From Membranipora membranacea (Eukaryota; Bryozoa; Gymnolaemata; Cheilostomatida; Membraniporidae): a stretch of 64,000 nt of DNA. The notes under the pieces are model-generated. The model worked only from the letters and a program-made list of their open reading frames with translations, was not told the DNA's origin and ran no database searches. This document shows, one piece after another, positions 1 to 10,859 of this stretch. The stretch spans positions 11,658,001 through 11,722,000 of the forward strand of contig OU612075.1 in NCBI GenBank assembly GCA_914767715.1. The letters are read 5' to 3'. Each line of letters opens with the position of its first letter. Position 1 is the first letter of the stretch. The translations under genes and the position numbers were made by a program.

Positions 1-1382
1 CTGCGTGTAGTACTAGGTCCTTAGGGGCATCTGGATTGCTCTAAGTCTCCAGATAGTGGTGTATATATGATATCACAACATGAGCACCCTTTGATGCCAC
101 AGTTGCGTCATCTATCAGATAGAACATCACTGCTCTCTCTTTCCTTGGTCAAAAGATGCCAAACAATGCACATTTCCTCGGTGTCAGGAAATAGATGGGT
201 CCTGGCTGCATTGGGTTAGAGGGGTAGTGTGCCTGTCAATGATTTATGAAACCTGATCACCATGTTAGCACTACAGAATAGAAAATGCTTTTTCTACTGT
301 TAATGTTTTTACTTACATCATTTTATGTAGTCCCTGTAATAGATGGAGACCGTCATGCAGTCCTGACATGCAATCTAAAATAACAGATCCAATACAGCAG
401 ATGTTAGTAATGAACAGGAACAATTGAATTATAATTAGCGATAGGTAGGCTATGGGTAACATGCAAATCTATGGTATCGAAGCAACATCAAACCATGCAA
501 CGATAGCAAGCGTGGATAGGCATGAACCTGCTGCGCATAGTCAAATGATAGATGAAGGGTCTTTCCACTGGCTGCCTCCTGCTGTTTACTGTTATAGTAA
601 GTCCTGGCTACTTCGGCTCTCTCAAGATGTACCAGTTGTGTCTGTACTCTTTCTGTCTTGGCTGCGCCAGCTGTATTAGCAGCCCTGTAAAAATTTGAAC
701 CAACAATAATAGTTATATTTCGTGGTCCAAAGCATAGCTCCAGAGAATAGAAACAGACAGAGAATTAGTAATATTCACCAACTGGGACCTACCTGAGAAT
801 TATTGTGTTGTTGCATTGGCAGGTCCAGCACAAATCAGTAGCAGGTTTAGCTATCAATATATAAGGTAACAGCTGTCTCCATAATCTTAGAAAACTTCTT
901 AGGCTTATAGGCTTAGTGTTGGCTGGCATGGAGTTGGAGTATTCATTATATACTAACTGCTTGCTGCAATTTGATGGCAGAAGACTGATGTTGAAATTGC
1001 GGAGACCAGGTATTCTCCCAGGTAGAGACAGAGCATGGGTTTCTGCATAATTTCGAATGTGTGATACGACATCCTTACAGGTCTCAAAACTGAGGGCAGT
1101 TCTCTCTTGGCGGCCACCAGACTTCTTTTGCCTGACCATCAGTCCATTGGCCAGCAAATACTTTTGCAGATTATTCAACCGCTTCCAGGCTATGTTGTGT
1201 AGGTGCATGAAAAATTTCCTGCATATCTTTCTACCTCTGTGTGTGTAGACTGTGTAGCTTTTCTTCCTTGCACCGCCTATGGCCCATTCCATGTAAAGCG
1301 GTCCAGTCAAAAAATTCACCATCTTTGATTTTGATGAAATTTGGTGTGCTAATGCAACATGGTGAGGAATGACAAAATCCAA
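1..1382 (-). pseudogene. Multi-copy transposase-like gene, partial (runs off left edge)
   Basis: Exons read leftward. The block 1382-789 ends in TDLCWTCQCNNTIILR followed by a consensus donor (gtaggt). The next block begins at about 692 after a tacag acceptor and continues in phase as AANTAGAAKTERVQTQLVHL, then HLSFDYAQQVHA. A further piece near 225-1 contains QPGPIYFLTPRKCALFGI and, in another frame, FYLIDDATVASKGAHVVISY. These motifs and their order match a dispersed protein family seen in many invertebrates and fish and usually regarded as transposon-derived (recalled, not searched). The frame change near 130-150 shows this copy is damaged. The acidic motif expected further on would lie outside the window. 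Family membership is a confident recognition; the catalytic role is inference. Confidence 0.6.
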
Positions 1383-1399
1383 AATTTTGGTCCCCTAAG

Positions 1400-2130
1400 T
1401 GCGATAGGGCCCGAATGGCAGCCATTTCAATTCTGGCGAAAAAAACACTTCCTGTTACGATCTGCTCCGACAGCGATCTTTGAGCATCAATATCATGGCA
1501 ATTACTTTACCAATCTTCTTCATTTTTTTTTACTTTTGGATGAAGCCCATTACTGTTAACTGAGCCAGAAAAAATCATACTTGTGAATTTGACCAATAAG
1601 AAATAAGGCAACGCCCAATATGGCCGCCGGCAGCACCAAGCTCGATTTAATGCATACTTATTTTAAAACCACGTAACTTTGCTCAGAATAAAGTTATCTC
1701 AAAATATTTTTTTTGCATTATCTTAATCAAACTGTCTACTGTCCATTTGAACCAAGTTTTGTGCCTCTCACATCAATAGGTAATGCACTGTTCTTAGTTG
1801 TGTGTTTGCTGTCGAGTCGAATTCGGAGATATTCAGCAGTTAGGACAAGCTGGAACGAGATGTCAGGAGCTGAAATGTAAAATGAAAAAATATTTGTATA
1901 CAAGTTTATCATGTTATCTCACTATTGTATGAGTTTCAGAGTGCATTTTAGCTTCTATCATACAAAAATATCCATTTGAAAACACCTCTCCAAATGAAAA
2001 AATATTTAGGAATTGTCTCCCCCCGTTATAACTCTTGGAGCCTGTTTAGGCCATATTAATGGGCAGATGATGTTAAAAATTTGCATAGACATTGGGAGGT
2101 CTATCTAGCATGTTATTAGGTTTTGACAGA
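1400..2130. other. No gene seen
   Basis: AT-rich sequence with short homopolymer runs (for example T-runs near 1510 and 1710). No reading frame or splice-bounded exon on either strand that I could support. It separates two transposase-like gene remnants that lie on the same strand. Confidence 0.5.
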
Positions 2131-2132
2131 CC

Positions 2133-3276
2133 TTACAGTATACGAAAAAGTGAAATATTTACCTCTTGACACAAGGCATGGGCGCGGTCTAGATCTGTGG
2201 CCTCCACGTGATAATATGTTCGATGCGTTTCAGTAGTCAGGTTCAGGGTCAGCAGTACATCTTCCTTGCTCACCCAACACACATCTGGCCGTCTTGGATA
2301 TCTGTATGAGAGGGCTTCATCACCCACCTCTAGAAATGATACCTCCAACTCATCAAAGTTCCCTTCACTGAGCTGGGTGATCGAGCCGACATACCAGTGT
2401 TGGTCATAAAGACAAGCTACATACTGGCGCGGACGAAAGGGCTCCCTCTGCACTGGTATAGGCCCCGTTGCTGTTGATGCTTCAGGAATAGCATTGGGTT
2501 GCAGGCGCTGACCACCTCTTGTGCAAACAGAATACAAATCATCGTCGGAGATCCGGAGTAGCTTCATAGTGCCATCCTGCTGAGGGATAAATTGGTGATG
2601 GTCTCGTGTGCCGTTTATGGTTTTGATGCCATGATGACGCTCCTCTTGAGCAGTTCCATGTGCGTCTCTATCTTTTTGGCTCATCCATATGAACTCGATG
2701 TTTCTGATATTGTCAGTCCCAAAGGTGAGAAGCTGTTGCGGAGTGAGGATGTGGTTGTTCTGACCTCGCTGCATGCTAGCTCTCCTTGCCAAAAAATTTC
2801 ACTGTACTTCCGATTCCATCACAAGGCGACTTTCCGTGTGATGTTGCGAGGAAATTCCATGCCGCCTCTATTTTAAACTCATCGATGTGATGACGGAGGT
2901 TAAAAAATGCTGTTTTGTTTTTATATTGGCTGGCGGCTCCATCACTAAAGTAGTGAATATTTTCGATGCCCGGAATCAATATCTTTACTCTGTCAATCAT
3001 CTCCTTTTGTATAATTTATACGGCAAGATGGTTATGTGTTGTTACATCAGAGATAAAACAGAAAGACTTATGAGAAAGCTCATTGTCTCGGTTTTTGTAG
3101 TAGAGACAAACTGGATGTAGAGTCGCCTGTGCATTATTCCAGTGGTAGCTTTTGGCGGCATCTTGTACCAGCTGCGTACAGTGTTTTGATTTTTTAAAAT
3201 CAACTCTAGCCTGTCTTGACAAGCTTTGTTCGGTAGATGGGGATTTGTTCCCCCACCAACTGAACAAACTTGTCAA
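2133..3276 (-). pseudogene. Transposase-like gene of the SDG...SQYKN family, frameshifted
   Basis: Three minus-strand blocks in different frames read as one protein. Block 3276-3016 gives SYHWNNAQATLHPVCLYYKN and then SFCFISDVTTHN. Block 3000-2776 gives IHYFSDGAASQYKNKTAFF and SHGKSPCDGIGSTVK. Block 2792-2133 resumes as ARRASMQRG and ends in a compact domain with QYVACLYDQHWYVGSI and DVCWVSKED. The order HWN, SDG...SQYKN, HGK.PCDG is that of a widespread invertebrate DDE-like multi-copy family (recalled). The Asp of SDG is a likely catalytic residue by inference. At least one single-base frameshift near 2790 and another between 3016 and 3000 make this copy non-functional. The C-terminal part resembles a small Tudor/SH3-like barrel, a guess from its aromatic pattern. 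Confidence 0.6.
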
Positions 3277-3489
3277 GACAGGCTACATAAACTCTGAGAT
3301 TATTTGATGTGTGTATGTAATAAACTGGTATCAGCGAATAGTTGACCACAATACATATTCGAACAGCTGAAAACAAAAATCAGTATGATTTTCGGTCGAT
3401 AAAATCGACTTGAGATTCGGCTGCGTAGTGTTTTGATTTTTTTAAATCAACTCTAGCCTGTCTTGTCAAGCTTTTTTCGGTAGGTGGGC
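3169..3489 (+). repeat. Duplicated 60-70 base segment in direct orientation
   Basis: The sequence from about 3169 to 3240 (gctgcgta, gtgttttgat, poly-T, aatcaactctagcctgtctt) is repeated with few changes at 3420-3489. The first copy overlaps the 5' end of the broken transposase-like gene, so part of that apparent reading frame is repeat-derived. Confidence 0.6.
3207..3285. repeat. Fold-back motif (tagcctgtcttgacaag ends)
   Basis: A 79-base near-palindrome: it begins tagcctgtcttgacaag and ends in cttgtcaagacaggcta, with further pairing inwards (about 35 bases per arm, a few mismatches). The same end sequence recurs at 3454-3472, as a head-to-head pair at 12561-12605, and at about 39448-39466. 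It looks like the terminus of a small non-autonomous element. Confidence 0.65.
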
Positions 3490-3980
3490 TACATCCAACT
3501 CATGAGATAAGTGAGATGATTTGCTGGTTTAGTATCTATTAAACTGGTATCATCGATGTACGGGAAGTGTTCTTTGACTACTTTGCAAATGAGGGCTCTG
3601 TGCTATGGCTATAAATGTTTCGAATTCTAGTCTTCAACTTTTATTACAAAAATCTTTTATTTACGATTGCGGTTGTGTAAACTATAATCTAGCATCTAGA
3701 GTGTCTGATAGCAAAAAACAGATCTTGAATGGTTGTAAACAAAAATGGATATGATTGTTTTAGGCTATGTACAGTGATTTGATTATTTGAGATTCCGCTG
3801 AGGGTATAATGAGTAAATTGAAATAATGTATAATATTATGAACAGGGAAAACAGAATATTGGACGTTAAAAATACAGTCACTTGATATTTTGCTGGAGTT
3901 AGCATCGGTTAATTAATACTTATAAAATGAACAGTGGGCAAAAGAAACAAATTTAAATGAGGTGCTGGTTGGTTTAATAA
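3490..3980. other. No gene seen
   Basis: AT-rich sequence downstream of the MADF-type gene (which reads leftward and ends at 3987). No supported exon, tRNA or repeat. An aataaa is present near 3977 on the plus strand only. Confidence 0.45.
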
Positions 3981-3986
3981 ATAAAG

Positions 3987-6072
3987 TCACATGCTGTGCA
4001 AAAAATTGACAAATGAGGCAGGCATGTTCTCGTTATGGAATGAGTCAACTCTCTCTAGAGGAGTTAGAGAGTTCTGAAGGACAGACTGCTGTAGAGGGGC
4101 AGTCTGCTGATTGGAGATAGATGGTGGATTATTCTCAAACGTGGCCTTAAATATTATGTCTCTGATTTGTCTCTTTACCAGCTCCTCCTTGTACTTATTG
4201 TTCATATAGTCCAAGGACTCAGCAACCTCCTTGGCAAATGTCTCGTTTCTCGACTTAACAGGCCTGTTTGCTACAAACTTGTCCCACCTCTCCAAAAACA
4301 TAGTGGTCTGCTCCGACTGCTCATTGGACCCGGAGAGCTTTCTTTTTTTAGTAGAATTTCTACTAGGCGGCCTTGTCTCAACGTCTGATGTATTGGTCGG
4401 TGTACTGGGTGGTGGACAGCTGGTCACCACCGATGAGGTGCTTGGCACTTGTGGTTCACAGGTGACGGTAGCAGGAGTAGCATGAGTCGCAGTTGTAGCA
4501 GGTGTAGTAGCAGGTGTAGTAGCAGGTTTAGTAGCAGGTGTAGTAGTAGGAGTAGTAGCAGGAGCAGTCTCTTGTATGCTTGACTGAGGGGCAATGCTAC
4601 TCACAGTGCTGGAAAATAAATGTGTCATTAAGTTAAAAAGATCAAATCATTCACTAATACATGTGTGAGCGTAGGGGCCTATCATTTTTCTCTGGCATTT
4701 GTACATGTAGACTATACATCTGCAGATAATAAAGTACAAAATGTGGAGGCAGCCGTTGGCCCAGTTTTCAGGCTTGAAATTGGGTTGTCATTATTATCAC
4801 AGTACCGCATACACCAATTAGAAGAAACTCATTTTCAAACATGACCTATTTTCTGATGTAATATCAATATCCAAATTCACTCCAACGAACTGAGTGACAG
4901 TAGGTAAGCCTATGACTGTATCAATTGGAATTTGTAACACGATATCAAAATCTTTCATTTTTGATAAGTTTATACTGGAAACTTACCGTGTACGTGACAG
5001 ATATGGTTCCAGCCACAACATTGTCTTGTACCATTTCTATGTTGGTAACTGCTCTCCCTCTAGCACTGAACTCCCTGCGCCTCCTCCTCCAGATCTGTTG
5101 CACGGCAGACTTGCCAGCTTCGTTCTGTTTTTAACAAAGGTATCGCGTAAATTCTTGAACGCCTTTGCTGTTCTTTCACCTGCAATAAGTAAACGAAATA
5201 ACTCAAATGATATGCATTGAAGAGCAGATGGAGCCATATCATCCTTCTATAATCTAGCACCCTGAGGCTCTCAGTTGAATCGATAAAATTTCAGGCACTG
5301 ACCTCCCTTCAAACTGAAAATTATATCAGACTTGTTTGTATAGTTTTTTATTGACTATACATCTCACTTTTACAAATTTGATCTGAATATATATATCAAG
5401 AATTGAGATGTCCAACCAAATGTAACCAACAATTAAACAAAACCAAACCTATCATGAGTACCATAGACAAAATTAACAGAATAATAAAGTATACTGAGTG
5501 ACATATTAATATACTGCACTTCTAATGATTATGTAGTGAAGAGTGACCTAACAAAATTCAGATCACTACATAACTCTCTGAGATCAGGGAGTACCCCTTG
5601 CTCATCAAGGCACCATTTCATCTTTCAGTTATGTTCAGTCAAAGAAAAAGTCGAGATATATATAATATTATAGTAAGTACAACAATTGTTTCTCAATTAA
5701 AAATCAATAACATGATATGATGCGTTCAACTAAGTAGCTGTTCTCAAAATTTGTCATCACTTGTTGAGTTCCATATCAATTAGGCAAATCCAGAATTGTG
5801 TCTTCCTCAGGTGACTTAAAATAGTCTCACTCTCACTCACCCTCCCCAGGACAGTCCATAAGACCTGCAATCTCTGCCCAGTTGATATCTTTCACTGGCT
5901 GGTTCTTATCAATGAACTCCCTCTTCCTCTTCCTCAATGAACTCCCTCAAAGAGGGAGTTCATTGTTCTTATAGTCTCTATGTTTGAAGTCATAAAGACA
6001 GCTTCTCTCTCTCACAAGATTGATGAACTTCTCAATTACATCATCTGGAAACTTTATAGCAGGTCTAGCCAT
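3987..6072 (-). pseudogene. MADF-type DNA-binding protein gene, three exons, two internal stops
   Basis: Exon 1 (6072-5841) starts MARPAIKFPDDVIEKFINLV and carries the MADF pattern RERSCLYDFKHRDYKN, then DKNQPVKDINWAEIAGLMD, ending at a gtgagt donor. Exon 2 (5179-4987) follows a tgcag acceptor and gives RTAKAFKNLRDTFVKN and KWYKTMLWLEPYLS, then a gtaagt donor. Exon 3 (4608-3987) has a long Thr/Ala/Pro-rich repeat, a basic KKRKLS patch and a BESS-like end segment (FAKEVAESLDYMNNKYKEEL). The three exons join in phase to 349 codons including the terminal stop, but an in-frame TGA (5947-5949) and TAG (5037-5039) interrupt it. MADF-BESS proteins are transcription factors or Harbinger accessory proteins. 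Which one this was cannot be told, as no transposase lies beside it. Confidence 0.72.
4490..4575 (-). repeat. Coding minisatellite (Thr-Pro-Ala-Thr repeats)
   Basis: About nine-base units (gtagcaggt on the plus strand) give a TTPATKPATTPATTPATT tract in exon 3 of the MADF-type gene. It is low-complexity and probably a disordered linker between the DNA-binding domain and the C-terminal segment. Confidence 0.7.
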
Positions 6073-6079
6073 ATTGATA

Positions 6080-6460
6080 TATGTGTAGTTAGAAGAATTT
6101 GTAGAGAATATCAGAGATCCAATCTGTTTTGCAACTTTCAGTTTAAGAATAAATTTCAAAGATGGAGGACGAAGAAAAAAGTTTAGTGGATTCGATGTGA
6201 GAAACTATTGTGTTGACCAATCAGAAGAATGCTGCCCGCGAAAATATCTAACATGCCTGATCCAAGACAAAGCGGCGCGAATGGTCCAGCGCGTGCCGCC
6301 CATGGCGCCGCCAGCTGCATTGCACAGCACATTCGCCCAGAAAAGTGCCAGTCTGCTTGAGCCTTAATAGGGGAAGTTCCCAAGGCATACTTCACAGAAA
6401 CATCATGACTGTGTACTGGTACTTTCACAACAGCTTATATTATATTACACTATAATAAAA
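6080..6460. other. Upstream region of the MADF-type gene; nothing specific seen
   Basis: A relatively GC-rich patch at about 6230-6350 stands out from the AT-rich surroundings and lies 150-280 bases upstream of the MADF-type start codon. It could be promoter-proximal, but no defined element was recognised. Confidence 0.3.
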
Positions 6461-6465
6461 CTATC

Positions 6466-7175
6466 ATTTTGATAAAATTTATTCAACTCCATCACTGGAG
6501 AAGTTGGGGCACTTATGAATTGGGCTTTCAAAGCCAGTGTACTGTATTAACATGGAAAACACCCCATGCCTTGGTAAAAGAAAACCCCCACAGAGCCAAT
6601 TGAAGCTTGGATAGTGCAAATGATCACATCCTTAGCTATCAAGCGAGAGGTCCGGGGTTCGATTCCCGCTCTCGTCTCGAGGGATTTACCCTGGCTTCTC
6701 CCTACCCACAAACCACTAAACTCAAATCATACCTCAACCCACAACTCTCACAAATCATACACTTCTCAGACTCGGACAACTCTTGTAATCACAAACCCAA
6801 CTGACGGATCTACTCATCCTTCTAACATCAAGGATGTGTTCTATCAGTAATAATCAGAATTGTCCCTGGGTCTTTTAGCACTACGGGTGTTAATCACCTG
6901 TTCTCCAGAGAGTATGGTCTCATACCACTACCCCCCCCCCCCCCCCTCCACATAAGACAAGACAAGAGCCAAGATAGAGCCAAGCAATGATCTTCATGTC
7001 TTTTTTTATTTTAAGTGCATATTTCTACTCTGTTGTGGACCCTGAGGTCCACTGCCTTAAAATTAGATCCTCTCCTTTGTGATCCTTCTCACACCTGTAT
7101 ATACTTTATTTAGTTTGTCTAGGATTAGTTTTAATAATAGGGCTAGCCTATGGCCTTGGTCTTTTATTCTGGTCC
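6466..7175 (+). repeat. Dispersed repeat R1, copy 1 (interrupted by a SINE)
   Basis: The segment 6466-6590 (gataaaatttattcaactcc, gttggggcacttatgaattgggc) and 6960-7175 (tctgttgtggaccctgaggtccactgc, ggctagcctatggccttggtctttt) match, in order, the R1 copies at 24285-24668 and 30546-30980. No coding capacity is conserved between copies. The interruption at about 6590-6960 is a tRNA-derived insertion. Confidence 0.75.
6590..6960 (+). mobile_element. tRNA-derived SINE nested in R1
   Basis: Near 6650-6672 there is a pol III B-box (ggttcgattcc) flanked by a pairing stem (gcgag...ctcgt), as in a tRNA T-arm. The A-box region is degenerate. A non-tRNA body of about 270 bases follows and ends near a run of C residues (about 6931-6948). 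The insertion splits R1, whose two halves continue on either side. The insertion boundaries are approximate. Confidence 0.55.
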
Positions 7176-7199
7176 AGATATTTTTGTGTTAACACTTTG

Positions 7200-7945
7200 C
7201 GTAAATGCTGATGTAGGTAGCACTGCTTTAACATTTTGCCTGTGCCATGTCGTGTACAGATATAATATGCCATGTGTATGGGCTGCTACTGATGCATGAG
7301 AACAACAGAAGTTTGACCTAGACATTCAACTTCGATTTTTGATGTGTGCATTCTTATCTGGTAGTTGTCTCGGAGGCACCTGAATATGATCTTATATTAG
7401 CAGTACCAGGAGCTTCTGTGATACCATACCTTCATTTAATGTACTGCAAGCCTTCGTATACATACCAGTTGAAATTTTACATGGCACTTTGGTGTTTGAT
7501 GTTGGCATTTTGGGGGAGTACAATAAAATCTATTGTATGTTCACAAGCTACACTGTTTTTAGACATCAGATTCCCAGTCGGAATAGTATTGAATCTATTA
7601 GATGTTATTTCTTTTTTCTTTTTCATTCATCAAACGAAAGTCCGGTTTCAATTTAAAACCTTGCTTTAATGATTCAAAAATGGGATATTTTTGGCTTCTC
7701 CCTACATACATCTTCAACGCTACTGCTTCTTTAGAAAAGACCTGACAGATTTTTTAAAGAAAGGCAGCAAGACTAGTATAAGGGGTTCACCTTAAAACTG
7801 CTTGATTTTAGCATTCACAGATTAAGAAGCATTAGTGTGAAATAGATTACTGTTAGATACACATTTTTTAATACGTGGTTCTCTGTCAAAGAGGTGCCTG
7901 ATCGTTGCTTGTTAGCCCCATTCTCCCCACATTCATCAACAAATT
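7200..7945 (+). repeat. Dispersed repeat R2, copy 1
   Basis: Shares long stretches with 25610-25900 (same orientation: gtacagatataatatgccatgtgtatgggctgct; agcagtaccaggagcttctgtga) and with 15885-16430 (reverse complement). Short open frames here (for example around 7346-7669) are not conserved between copies, so I do not call a gene. Confidence 0.75.
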
Positions 7946-8217
7946 ATTTGAAGTCAGGCGAAAATATGACATATCTATTTAACAGCAAATTTTTAATCCC
8001 AGCCAACATTGTTTGTTTTTAAGTCTCAGCCCCGAGAGCTTATATGAGCTCCAACTCTCCATCACTTTAGGTTACACAAATCAGGCGCGGTTGTTATTAT
8101 CTAGAAAGGTTGGAGGCAAAGCGGAATAACAGGTTACTGCAGATTGTTTCTCAAGATGCAATGAGCTCTGTTAAAAATTGAAGTGGTTAATTATCATATC
8201 TGCTGTATAGACAGTTT

Positions 8218-8720
8218 TCTGAGCTCTTATTTATGTCTCAATTCGGAGTTGTCCTCTCTCAAGTTTGGTACTTTTAACCCACGACGCATAGGAAAAACCT
8301 GCTGAAAGAGGGTTATCTTGAAAACCGCTTATGTTATGGAAAAACTGATTTTTGATTCAGAGTCTGCACCATTGAAAACCCTGTGAGACAGGGTTTCCAA
8401 AACATTGGGAGGCTTGAATGTTGATCAATCTTAATTTTAGTGACGAAACTCATGAAAAATTCTGCCAAATTGTCCGCAAAACTGGCAGAAAATGCTATAA
8501 TTGACTATCCAAATACTAAATTGATTTCCCAAACTATGTCCATATGAGTTTTCAATGCTGCAGATTCTGAAACAAAAATAATTTTTATCCTTTTATAAGC
8601 GGTTATCAAGAAAACCCTCTTTTCAGCACGTTTTTCCTATGCGGCGTGGGTTAAAAGTACCAAACTGGAGAGAGGACAACTCCGAACTGAGGCCTAAATT
8701 AGAGCTCAGAATACTGTCTA
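8218..8720. mobile_element. MITE with about 130-base terminal inverted repeats
   Basis: The left arm starts tagacagttttctgagctct and the right arm ends agagctcagaatactgtcta. The arms pair over about 130 bases (including ttcggagttgtcctctctc and aacccacg.cgcataggaaaaac) with scattered mismatches. There is no coding capacity. A one-sided second copy lies at 51158-51440. Length and structure fit a non-autonomous DNA element. A TA target site is possible, but the ends overlap it ambiguously. Confidence 0.8.
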
Positions 8721-8849
8721 TTATTGGACACATTATTATTGGACATAAAATATGAAGCTTCAGTGGCCACTGACAATTTGACTTGAGTAAACTGATTCAA
8801 GCATGAGACCATGATCCTGATAATCAAGTTACACAGTTTGTTACGAATG

Positions 8850-9530
8850 GCATCATTGAACAGAATTATGTTATCAAACACTGATGGTTCCGTTTTTTGA
8901 AGGTTTGTAGTTCGAGGCGTTGTGATTCGGTTTTTTGATATCTACTGATACCTGACACAGGGAAAAAGTGATAAGCACATTGTTCCGGCTGAGAGCCTGG
9001 CTGAGAACTGTTGTATGTCAGACATTACCAGAAGGCAGACTGAAAGGCTACTCGCGCCTGAGCGCTGACACTCTGGCTACTTCAACTTCCTGGGAGGTTC
9101 CTGTCATCAGCAGCAGGGTAATCTTCATGAATGACTTGCAGCTCATCTGAGTTAACGTTGATGTAGATGCTTCCTGGATCAGGTTAACTGGATCTGATGT
9201 GAGTCACAACACAGGATGAAATGACATTGCAATTCCCTTTCCCAAGATTACCATGCATAAAGGTGACATAGCTACGATAAGCATGGTGTCTGTAGCTTGA
9301 AGGCTGAAATAGTAGATCATACCCTCGAATCCTAAGATAGCGACCTTGGTAAAGCCAGCTGAGTTGCACTGTCACTTCTTGAAGTATATAATGGTTGAGA
9401 AGCGATCTGCTATTGAGTACACTGCTGTTCTTTCTGACACTGTGTAACCTGAAGATTGGTGAGCTGAAACGATTCAACATAGCAGCACTTCTTTTCCAAC
9501 TCTTACGGTAGCTGTGCGCAGTTTCCACAC
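8850..9530 (-). other. Repeat-related segment with an unassigned open frame
   Basis: About 8850-9030 is similar to 25985-26115, next to the Mutator-like exon of a later unit: both carry gaacagaattatgttatcaaaca-type sequence and a ctgagaactgttgtatgtc-type sequence. A 114-codon minus-strand open frame at 9528-9184 (METAHSYRKSWKRSAAMLNR) is not recognised. It may be a remnant of the same element family. No functional assignment is made. Confidence 0.35.
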
Positions 9531-9539
9531 CTACACCAT

Positions 9540-10160
9540 GGCTGATCGGTCGGGATCAGCTACAAGTTGAGCAGCCATATGTCTTTAAACTACAGCATCA
9601 TCATTTCCACCACATCCAAGTTGAACTCTACCTATGTCCAAGGCAACATTCTCCACCACAGATGAGGATTTATTCACTGTGATGCTTGTTGTGCTTCATC
9701 TCTCCTCTGTCTCCTTATGAGATCTCCAGGCATCAGGCTCTGCTCAGCTTCATCATCACTATCAGGTGTTGTAGGATAAAAGGCATAGGGTACAGATTTA
9801 TCTCCAGGCATGGCAAATTAAAACAGAATACAGCCAAGATAACCTTTTTTTCTTTGCAGTCACTGAATAGCACAATTGTCACAATGTTATTATAACAAAA
9901 ACGGGCACTTTAAAACTTACCTACATAATCCATACTACTCAGATATTGGAATCTCGGCTATATCCTCCTCAATTTTGAAATAGAGTTTAAACTGGGATTC
10001 AGTTATCTACTCAGGTTGGGCATGTCGGTTTGTTGTTGTTGTTGAGTCTTATATCTTGCTTAGTTGGTTTAAACATCGTTTTATGAGACCAGCTCTGTTC
10101 AGCCCTAGGCTCTGGATCTTGCTATAAGCGTTTAAGTGAATGTTATAATACATGTTCAGT
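9540..10160. other. No gene seen
   Basis: Mixed AT-rich sequence on the 3' side of the LINE fragment. No supported exon or repeat was recognised. Confidence 0.4.
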
Positions 10161-10163
10161 ATT

Positions 10164-10840
10164 TTACACAAAACTGTCTGTATTGCACCTTCTTAGCTGA
10201 CTTGGTAGTGTCTTTTGTTCTATGACAACGGTTAGGTAGGAAAATTTCATTGAGTATTTTTCTGAGTGTCGGAGCCCTGAAAAAAAATGGACAAGTATTA
10301 CATTTTTGGTGTCACAAAACCTAGACATGGTCGATAAAATCAATTCCATCTCCACACTGTATGAGGTAGTCTTCAAATTGGAAGAGAATGCATGTTTGAT
10401 AACAATATCGATGTTATAGATAGTTTTGTTAATTGATATTGTCATTACATCGGTTTTGGCACTATTAAGCGTTAAGAAATTTGAGTTGAACCATTCAGAA
10501 GCCTGAACCATAGTAATTTCCATTGGATGAGTAGATTGTATGGGATTAACACCCCCAGTAACCAACAAGCAATCATCAGCAAAGAGGTAGCAGTTTTTAA
10601 GCCTCATCAAATCATTGATAGACATAATGAATAGCAATGGGCCCAAAACAGAACCCTGGGGCACCTCTCTTTCCATCATACAACAGTCTGAGGCCATTCA
10701 CTTTCATAGCTTGTACCCTGTTAGACAGATAATCTTTGATTAATGCACAAGCACCATTTTCAGTGAAACTTGGAGGATAATTTTCTATCAAATGCTTTCT
10801 GTATGTCTAATGCAGCAAGCGTGAAGAAAAGGGATTTAGT
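10164..10840 (-). pseudogene. Non-LTR retrotransposon reverse transcriptase fragment
   Basis: Reading leftward, motif A appears as LAALDIQKAFD (about 10815), followed in other frames by ALIKDYLSNRVQAMKVNGL. The main frame then has VPQGSVLGPLLFIMSINDL and the catalytic FADD (in CYLFADDCLLVTGG), then WFNSNFLTLNSAKTDVM. This order is typical of LINE reverse transcriptases (Jockey/CR1-like or RTE-like). Motif A is in a different frame and the 5' endonuclease and 3' end are missing, so this is a dead, truncated copy. No poly-A tail or target duplication was identified. Confidence 0.85.
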
Positions 10841-10859
10841 TTTGGGAGAGCCTTTTCGA

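Noticed and set aside
7346-7669. 107-codon plus-strand ORF as a gene
   Set aside because: It lies in dispersed repeat R2; the frame is not kept in the copies at 15.9 and 25.6 kb.
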